64,000 nucleotides of DNA from an uncultured Oscillospiraceae bacterium. GTDB lineage: Bacteria > Bacillota > Clostridia > Oscillospirales > Oscillospiraceae. Position numbers and translations under genes: made by a program. This document shows, one piece after another, positions 58,747-64,000 of the stretch. The stretch covers positions 1-64,000 of the forward strand of contig CANQNS010000003.1 of assembly GCA_947625285.1 (NCBI GenBank). Direction: 5' to 3'. The notes under the pieces are model-generated. The model was not told the origin of the DNA. It did not search any database and worked only from the letters and a program-made list of their open reading frames with translations. How positions within the stretch are numbered: the first letter of the stretch is position 1; each line of letters opens with the position of its first letter.

Positions 58747-60561
58747 ATGGACAAGATAGCCCAGCTTCGGGAAAAAGCGAATAAGCTGCCGCTGCTGCCC
58801 GGCGTTTACATCATGCAAAACGCCGCGGGCGAGGTCATCTATGTGGGCAAGGCCAAGGCCCTGAAAAACCGGGTGAGCAGCTATTTTCGGGGGGAGCATC
58901 TGCCCAAGGTGGCCGCCATGGTCAGCCATGTGGACGACTTCTCCGTTATCGTGGCGGCCTCGGAGTTCGAGGCATTGATGCTGGAAAACAGCCTCATCAA
59001 ACGCCACAAGCCCCACTACAACATCCTCCTGCGGGACGATAAGACCTACCCCTGGCTGCGGCTGGACGAGGGGGAGGAGTACCCCGTCTTTACCGTGGTG
59101 AACAAGGTGGGCCCCGACGGGGCCCGGTACTTTGGCCCTTACGGGGGCCGGGGCGTGACAAAGAGCATCCTTACCACCTTGGCGAAGGCGTTGAAAATGC
59201 CCACCTGCGGCAAGCGGTTCCCCCGGGACCTGAATAAGTCCCGGCCCTGTCTCAACTGGCACATGGGCGCCTGCGAGGGCTGGTGCACCGGGCAGCCGGA
59301 TCGGGAGGAGTACCGCCGGCGGATGGACCAGGCGGCCCAGGTCCTCTCCGGCGGGGCCAGGGAGCTGACGGCCCAGCTGGAGCGGGAGATGACCCAGGCG
59401 GCGGAGGAGCTGCGCTTTGAAAAGGCCGCCGCCATCCGGGACCGGCTGCAGGCGGTGAAGGAGCTGAATAACCGCCAGACGGTGCTGAAGGCGGCCCGGG
59501 CGGACGTGGACGCCATCGGCTTTTACCGCAGCGCCCGGACCAGCTTCGTGGCCCTGCACTACGCCGAGGGCGATCTGGCGGGGAAGGACCTGGAGCAGAT
59601 GCCGGAGCCCATGGAGGACGACGCCGCGGCTGTGTCCGCCCTGGTCCGGCAATACTATACCCGCCGGGGGGCCTGGCCCCGGACCATCCTGCTGCCGGTG
59701 GAGATCGAGGATGCGGAGCCCCTGGCGGAGCTCTTCACCCGGCTGGCCGGCCACAAGGTGGAGCTGACCGTCCCCCGGCGGGGCGTGAAGCGGGAGCTGG
59801 CGGAGGCCGCGGCCCGCAACGCCCGGGAGGAGAGCCTCCGGGCCGAGAGCGAGGCGGAGCGGCGCGTCAAGACCCTGGAATGGCTGCAGCGGATGCTGGC
59901 CCTGGAAGAGCCCATCCATCGGATGGAGTCCTTCGACATCTCCAATACCGGCGACTTCGGCATCGTAGCCAGCATGGTGGTGTTCGTGGACGGCAAGCCC
60001 GCCCGGAGCCTTTATCGGAAGTTCAAAATGAAGACCGTGGCCCACCAGGACGACTTCGCCAGTATGCGGGAGGCGGTGGGCCGGCGGCTGGCCCGCTACC
60101 GGGACGGGGACGAGAAGTTCGCGCCGCTGCCCGACGTGCTGCTCATAGACGGCGGCGTGGGCCAGGTGGCCGCCGCGCTGGAGGCCATGGGGGAGAACGG
60201 CTTTTCCGCAAACGACATCCCCGTGTTCGGCATGGTGAAGGACGACCGGCACCGGACCCGGGCCCTGACGGACCCGGCGGGCCGGGAGATCGGCATCCAG
60301 GCGAATCCCGCGGTGTTCGCGCTCGTCGGCAATATGCAGGAGGAGACCCACCGCTTCGCCATCGAGTACCATCGGACCCTGCGGAAAAAGACCATCGGCT
60401 CCAGACTGGACGAGGCGCCCGGAGTGGGACCCAAGCGGCGGGAGGAGCTTTTGAAGCGGTTCGGGAGCGTGAAGGCCGTGGCGGCCGCATCGGAGGCGGA
60501 CCTGGCCGCCGTGGTAGGCCCCAAGACGGCCAAGTCCGTCTACGACCACTTCCACAAGTGA
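58747..60561 (+). CDS. uvrC: Excinuclease ABC subunit C
   Basis: A 604-residue UvrC. The GIY-YIG nuclease (LPGVYIMQNAAGEVIYVGKA) makes the 3' incision. A UVR segment (LRFEKAAAIRDRLQAVKEL) contacts UvrB. The RNase H-like domain starts RMESFDISNTGDFGIVASMV for the 5' incision, and helix-hairpin-helix repeats end the protein. AAGGAG precedes the ATG. Its last 64 bp are duplicated exactly at 60689-60752 behind the structured repeat. Confidence 0.97.
   Translation: MDKIAQLREKANKLPLLPGVYIMQNAAGEVIYVGKAKALKNRVSSYFRGEHLPKVAAMVSHVDDFSVIVAASEFEALMLENSLIKRHKPHYNILLRDDKTYPWLRLDEGEEYPVFTVVNKVGPDGARYFGPYGGRGVTKSILTTLAKALKMPTCGKRFPRDLNKSRPCLNWHMGACEGWCTGQPDREEYRRRMDQAAQVLSGGARELTAQLEREMTQAAEELRFEKAAAIRDRLQAVKELNNRQTVLKAARADVDAIGFYRSARTSFVALHYAEGDLAGKDLEQMPEPMEDDAAAVSALVRQYYTRRGAWPRTILLPVEIEDAEPLAELFTRLAGHKVELTVPRRGVKRELAEAAARNAREESLRAESEAERRVKTLEWLQRMLALEEPIHRMESFDISNTGDFGIVASMVVFVDGKPARSLYRKFKMKTVAHQDDFASMREAVGRRLARYRDGDEKFAPLPDVLLIDGGVGQVAAALEAMGENGFSANDIPVFGMVKDDRHRTRALTDPAGREIGIQANPAVFALVGNMQEETHRFAIEYHRTLRKKTIGSRLDEAPGVGPKRREELLKRFGSVKAVAAASEADLAAVVGPKTAKSVYDHFHK
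60495..60558 (+). repeat. 64-bp direct repeat, copy 1 (end of uvrC)
   Basis: Identical to 60689-60752. This copy is the functional 3' end of uvrC, just before its TGA. Confidence 0.9.
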
Positions 60562-60687
60562 GGGAGCGAAGCCCGGTCAGGGCGAGCCGCGCGGCATTCC
60601 CGCGCGTCGAAGTCAAAAGCCGCTGTGCGACAGGCTTTTGACTTCCTGCCGGCGGGATTCACTTCCGCCGAGCAGTTTCAATATCTT
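60561..60687 (+). repeat. Structured intergenic repeat, copy 2 (uvrC-rsmD)
   Basis: 127 bp. Same four stems as copy 1. Stem 2 is GCGCGG/CCGCGC here and GCGCGT/ACGCGC in copy 1: both partner bases differ and pairing is kept. The 13-bp third stem is identical. It is flanked by the 64-bp direct repeats, so the second repeat supplies the rsmD ribosome-binding region. Confidence 0.85.
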
Positions 60688-60688
60688 T

Positions 60689-60752
60689 GGCGGACCTGGC
60701 CGCCGTGGTAGGCCCCAAGACGGCCAAGTCCGTCTACGACCACTTCCACAAG
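60689..60752 (+). repeat. 64-bp direct repeat, copy 2 (before rsmD)
   Basis: An exact copy of the uvrC 3' end without its stop; it runs directly into AGGAGGATATGGGAAA and the rsmD ATG. Its coding potential is redundant. Confidence 0.9.
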
Positions 60753-60766
60753 GAGGATATGGGAAA

Positions 60767-61306
60767 ATGAGGGTTATAACCGGCACGGCCCGGGGCAGAC
60801 GGCTCCTGGAGCCGGCGGATATGTCCATCCGGCCTACCACCGACATGGTGAAGGAGGCCATTTTCAGCATCGTCCAGTTCGACGTGCCTGGCCGGCGGGT
60901 TTTGGACCTGTTCGCCGGTACGGGACAACTGGGCATCGAGGCGTTGAGCCGGGGGGCCGGCGAGTGCGTGTTCGTGGACCAGAGCGCGGCCGCCGCCGCG
61001 CTGGTGAGGAAGAATCTGGAGCTGTGCAAAATGACCGCGCCGGTGATCCGGGCCGACGCGCTGAAATTCCTGGAAAGCTGCGGGAAGTTCGATCTGGTGT
61101 TCGTGGACCCGCCCTACCGGGCCGGGCTTTATGACAAGATCCTCCAAAGTGTTTTTGGATTTGACATAATCAACATTGGTGGTATAATGATCGTGGAGAG
61201 CATGGCGGACGAGCCCATGCCCCCCGCGTCCGCGCCCTATGAGCTGGGCCGGACGTACCGCTACGGCAAGATCGCCTTGACCACATACAGGAGACAGTCC
61301 CCATGA
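60767..61306 (+). CDS. rsmD: 16S rRNA (guanine-966-N2)-methyltransferase
   Basis: A 179-residue RsmD. It begins MRVITGTARGRRLLEP, has SAM motif RVLDLFAGTGQLGIEALSRG and the catalytic DPPY in LVFVDPPYRAGLY. The ATG at 60767 has AGGAGG ten nt upstream, sequence that belongs to the second copy of the uvrC-end duplication. It overlaps coaD by 4 nt, the widespread rsmD-coaD pair. Confidence 0.95.
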   Translation: MRVITGTARGRRLLEPADMSIRPTTDMVKEAIFSIVQFDVPGRRVLDLFAGTGQLGIEALSRGAGECVFVDQSAAAAALVRKNLELCKMTAPVIRADALKFLESCGKFDLVFVDPPYRAGLYDKILQSVFGFDIINIGGIMIVESMADEPMPPASAPYELGRTYRYGKIALTTYRRQSP

Positions 61307-61800
61307 CGACCGCCATCTATCCCGGCAGCTTCGACCCCATCAGCCTGGGGCATCTGAACATCATCCGCCGCGCCGCCAAGATCTTCGACAGGGTGATCGT
61401 GTGCGTGATGAAAAACAGGGAGAAGACCCCTCTGTTCACCATAGCCGAGCGGATGGACATGGTCCGCCGGTCCACGGAGCGGTTCGGCAACGTGGAGGTG
61501 GCTACCACGGACCTGCTGCTGGCGGAGTACGCCAAGCAGTTTGAGGGCGCGGTGATCGTGAAGGGCCTGCGGGCCGTGTCGGACTTCGACTATGAATTTC
61601 AGATCGCGCTCGTCAACAAGAAGATGAACCCGGACCTGGATACGCTGTTCCTCACCTCCAGCGAGAAGTATACCTTCCTCAGCTCCACGGTGGTGAAGGA
61701 GATGGCGGCCTACGGCGCGGACCTGACCGAGCTGGTGCCTCAGGAGATCATCCAGGACGTGGTGGAGAAAACAAAGACCAGGAGGCAGACAGAGAAATGA
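61303..61800 (+). CDS. coaD: Phosphopantetheine adenylyltransferase
   Basis: A 165-residue enzyme of coenzyme A synthesis. The nucleotidyl-transfer H-x-G-H motif is in YPGSFDPISLGHLNIIRRAA and the C-terminal loop YTFLSSTVVKEMA is present. It overlaps rsmD and the following coiled-coil gene by 4 nt each. Confidence 0.97.
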   Translation: MTTAIYPGSFDPISLGHLNIIRRAAKIFDRVIVCVMKNREKTPLFTIAERMDMVRRSTERFGNVEVATTDLLLAEYAKQFEGAVIVKGLRAVSDFDYEFQIALVNKKMNPDLDTLFLTSSEKYTFLSSTVVKEMAAYGADLTELVPQEIIQDVVEKTKTRRQTEK

Positions 61801-62309
61801 ACGAGAATGAGGGCATCCTTGAGCTGATCGAAATGCTGTACACCATGATATCCGACGCCTGGGGCGTGCCTCTGGGCCAGGATAAGTGCCTGGTGGACCG
61901 GGAGAAGGCTCTGGACCTGATCGAAGAGATCAAAGCCCAGCTTCCCGCCGAGATGGCGGAGGCCAAGCGGCTCGTGTCTGCCCGGGACGAGTTCATCCGC
62001 AACGCCAAGAAGGAGGCGGAATCCGTCCGCAAGATGGCGGAGGAGCGGGCCCGCAAGCTGGTGGACGAGCAGGAGGTGGTCCGGGCGGCCAAGGCCCGCG
62101 CCGAGGAGCTGGTCGCCACGGCGGACAACAAGGCCAGGGAGCTGCGCCGCGCCGCCAACGCCTATGTGGCGGAGTCCCTGCAGGGCGCGGAGGAGTCCGT
62201 CGCCACGGCGTTGGACATCGTGCGTAAGTCCCGCGCCCGGTTCCGCAGCGCGGCTGCCAGCAGCGGCTTCGCCCCCCAGCCCGAGGAACGGGAGCAGCGG
62301 GAGCAGTAA
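61797..62309 (+). CDS. Coiled-coil protein of unknown function after coaD
   Basis: A 170-residue, highly charged protein, almost entirely predicted coiled coil from about residue 45 to 150 (Glu/Ala/Lys/Arg heptads), similar in look to ATP-synthase b-subunit or DivIVA-like stalks but without a membrane segment. Its start overlaps coaD, so it is made from the rsmD-coaD transcript. I do not recognise a functional family beyond this clostridial context. Confidence 0.8.
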   Translation: MNENEGILELIEMLYTMISDAWGVPLGQDKCLVDREKALDLIEEIKAQLPAEMAEAKRLVSARDEFIRNAKKEAESVRKMAEERARKLVDEQEVVRAAKARAEELVATADNKARELRRAANAYVAESLQGAEESVATALDIVRKSRARFRSAAASSGFAPQPEEREQREQ

Positions 62310-62324
62310 AACTGCATCTCCATT

Positions 62325-62358
62325 AAAACAGCGTCTGGCGATCGCCAGACGCTGTTTT
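62325..62358. terminator. Bidirectional terminator
   Basis: AAAACAGCGTCTGGCG / CGCCAGACGCTGTTTT, a perfect 16-bp repeat with a 2-nt centre and a TTTTTT run on the + strand. It serves the coaD operon and the converging galT gene. Confidence 0.92.
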
Positions 62359-62374
62359 TTACGTTTCTGTGCTT

Positions 62375-63862
62375 TTATTTGACGCTCTCCACGAAGCGGA
62401 GGAAGGCTGCCTGGCCGGCGGGGGTGCGTTTATAGACCCCCGCGTGCTCCAGCACCTGGGCGAACACCTTGCCCACCTCGTCCTGCAATATGGGCAGGGC
62501 GTTTTCCGCAGTGAACGTATACTTCTCCCGGAGCTCGCCGGCCCAGGGCGCGTGCTTGGCGAGGGTCTCGTCGGCCCGGATGTCGTCCCCTTTCACCAGC
62601 GCGTCCGCCAGAGCTGCCAGCTCCGTTTTCAGCCGGGCGGGGAGGACGGCCAGGCCCATCACCTCGATGAGACCGATGTTCTCCTTTTTGATGTGGTGCA
62701 GCTCCTGGTGGGGATGGAAGATGCCCAGGGGGTACTGCTCCGTGGTCCTGTTGTTTCGCAGCACCAGGTCCAGCTCGAACCGGCCGGACCGCATCCGGGC
62801 GATGGGGGTGATGGTGTTGTGGGCGGTCCCCTCCGTCTCCGCCAGGATGTCCGCGGCGGGGTCCGAATAGGCCCGCCAGGCCAGAAGGAGCTTATCCGCC
62901 AGCTCCACCAGCCGGTCCGGGTCCTCGGCGCGGATGCGCAGCACGCTCATGGGCCACTTCACGATCCCGGCCTCCACGTCCGTAAAGCCGGGGAATGCGA
63001 CGGCTTTCTCCACCGGCGCCCGCTCCATGGCGAAGGTGTACCGGCCGCCCTGGAAGTGGTCGTGGCTCAGGATGGAGCCGCCCACGATAGGCAGGTCCGC
63101 GTTGCTGCCGATGAAGTAGTGGGGGAAGCGGCGCAGAAAGTCCATCTGTTTGCGGAAGGTGGACCGGTCGATCTTCATGGGGATGTGCCGGGAGTTGAGG
63201 ACGATGCAGTGCTCGTTGTAGTACACATAGGGGGAGTACTGGAAAAACCAGTCCTGCCCGTCCAGGGTCAGGGGGATCAGCCGGTGGTTCTGCCGGGCGG
63301 GGTGGTCCAGCCGTCCGGCGTAGCCCTCGTTCTCGGCGCAGAGCTGGCAGGCGGGGTAGGCGTTCTGGGGCGCGGCCTTGGCGGCGGCGATGGCCCGGGG
63401 GTCCTTCTCCGGCTTGGACAGGTTGATGGTGATGTCCAGGTCACCGTACTCGGTGGGGGCGATCCACTTCATGTCCTTTGCGATGCGGTAGCGGCGGATG
63501 TAGTCCGTGTCCTGGGAGAAGGTATAATACCAGTCCGTGGCGGCCTCCGGGCTCTGGGCGTACTTCTTCCAGAAGATGTGGCGCACCTCGCTGGGGCGGG
63601 GGGTCAGCAGGCCCATGAGCTCCGTGTCCAGCAGGTCCCGGCTGGCTGTGCCCGGCTCGCACCGGCCGCTTTCCACGGCCCAGTCCAGGATGTCCCGCAA
63701 AATGTCCTCCAGGGGCCGCTCCGGGCCGGGATCTGGGGCCTCCCAGCGGTCCAGGCCCAGGGCGTTCAGCAGCCGGTTGGCGGCCCAGACCCTGTCGTCG
63801 GCGGTGATGAGGCCCTTTTCAAGACCGTAGCGGACCAGCTCCGCGATGTAGGTATCTATCAT
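62375..63862 (-). CDS. galT: UDP-glucose-hexose-1-phosphate uridylyltransferase (Firmicute type)
   Basis: A 495-residue GalT of the second, Firmicute-type class. It carries the GGSILSHDHFQGGRYTFAM active-site region and the NHRLIPLTLDGQDWFFQYSP segment. It exchanges UMP between UDP-glucose and galactose-1-phosphate in the Leloir pathway. The galK gene lies immediately upstream; AAGGAG overlaps the galK stop region and serves galT. Confidence 0.95.
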   Translation of the reverse strand: MIDTYIAELVRYGLEKGLITADDRVWAANRLLNALGLDRWEAPDPGPERPLEDILRDILDWAVESGRCEPGTASRDLLDTELMGLLTPRPSEVRHIFWKKYAQSPEAATDWYYTFSQDTDYIRRYRIAKDMKWIAPTEYGDLDITINLSKPEKDPRAIAAAKAAPQNAYPACQLCAENEGYAGRLDHPARQNHRLIPLTLDGQDWFFQYSPYVYYNEHCIVLNSRHIPMKIDRSTFRKQMDFLRRFPHYFIGSNADLPIVGGSILSHDHFQGGRYTFAMERAPVEKAVAFPGFTDVEAGIVKWPMSVLRIRAEDPDRLVELADKLLLAWRAYSDPAADILAETEGTAHNTITPIARMRSGRFELDLVLRNNRTTEQYPLGIFHPHQELHHIKKENIGLIEVMGLAVLPARLKTELAALADALVKGDDIRADETLAKHAPWAGELREKYTFTAENALPILQDEVGKVFAQVLEHAGVYKRTPAGQAAFLRFVESVK

Positions 63863-63876
63863 GTGCTATGTACTCC

Positions 63877-64000
63877 TTACGCGATCTTGGCTCCGCCCAC
63901 CGGGCGGATGGACAAAACATGGCAGGAACCCTGGCCCAGCACTGCCTCCGCCGAGGCGGTAAAGGCGTCCAGCATATCCAGGGGCACGAAGGCCTGGGCC
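63877..64000 (-). CDS. galK: Galactokinase, C-terminal end (runs off the window)
   Basis: The last 40 codons of a gene entering from the right edge: AQAFVPLDMLDAFTASAEAV and then LGQGSCHVLSIRPVGGAKIA before TAA. This matches the end of clostridial GalK, and the galK-galT order fits. Only the final part is visible, so the catalytic motifs cannot be checked. Confidence 0.75.
   Translation of the reverse strand, partial: AQAFVPLDMLDAFTASAEAVLGQGSCHVLSIRPVGGAKIA

Noticed and set aside
60613..61029. Reverse-strand ORF over the second repeat and rsmD
   Set aside because: Shadow of rsmD plus the repeat; no family match and no start signal.

Overview
The window looks like the chromosome of a GC-rich, spore-forming gut clostridium (Oscillospiraceae-type). 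Gene order is Firmicute (plsX-acpP-rnc-smc-ftsY; yqfC-yqfD-phoH-ybeY-era-yqzL-recO-mutS2), sporulation genes ylbJ, yqfC and yqfD are present, and the housekeeping genes are strongly GC-biased. No tRNA, rRNA or CRISPR array was seen. Taxonomy is inferred from gene content only.

Layout. 1-590: AT-rich edge of a Tn916-type element with an integrase remnant. 687-3541: MATE transporter, then a compact BglII-like/MT-A70 restriction-modification pair of lower GC. 3652-22357: long co-directional housekeeping block for RNA modification, DNA uptake and topology, phospholipid synthesis, RNA processing, chromosome condensation, protein targeting, nucleotide sanitation, NAD synthesis and translation. 22411-25957: a sugar nucleotidyltransferase, a reverse-strand operon for a lipoprotein barnase, its barstar and an acetyltransferase, and a DapA/NanA-type aldolase.

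25980-45387 is a composite integrated island of about 19.4 kb sitting in the 3' end of rlmD. It is bounded by a 14-bp identical site, one copy in the last codons of a large serine recombinase and one copy inside rlmD. It carries Fic, a decayed MobV mobilisation module, a sigma-like factor, a 600-bp stretch of successive hairpins, an XRE/SLOG pair, a complete Type III R-M system and several small mobile-element proteins. A very AT-rich operon (43609-40047) encodes an XRE protein, a two-TM protein, a PEP-synthase-type ATP-binding protein and a phosphohistidine-swivel/HIT fusion. I regard this operon as the best candidate for an undescribed system. The rlmD-proximal end holds recombinase and IS3 remnants and an element-supplied rlmD tail; a second copy of that tail lies inside the island, so at least two elements have probably accreted.

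46848-64000 returns to host genes: an S-layer-anchored GH25 lysozyme, a CapA-like protein, sporulation genes, PhoH/YbeY/Era/RecO/MutS2, HPr, UvrC, RsmD, CoaD, a coiled-coil protein and the galK-galT operon. Two copies of a ~125-bp structured repeat lie in the ybeY-era and uvrC-rsmD gaps. They differ by a compensatory base-pair change, and each is flanked by a duplication of the preceding gene's end that keeps the next gene's ribosome-binding site.
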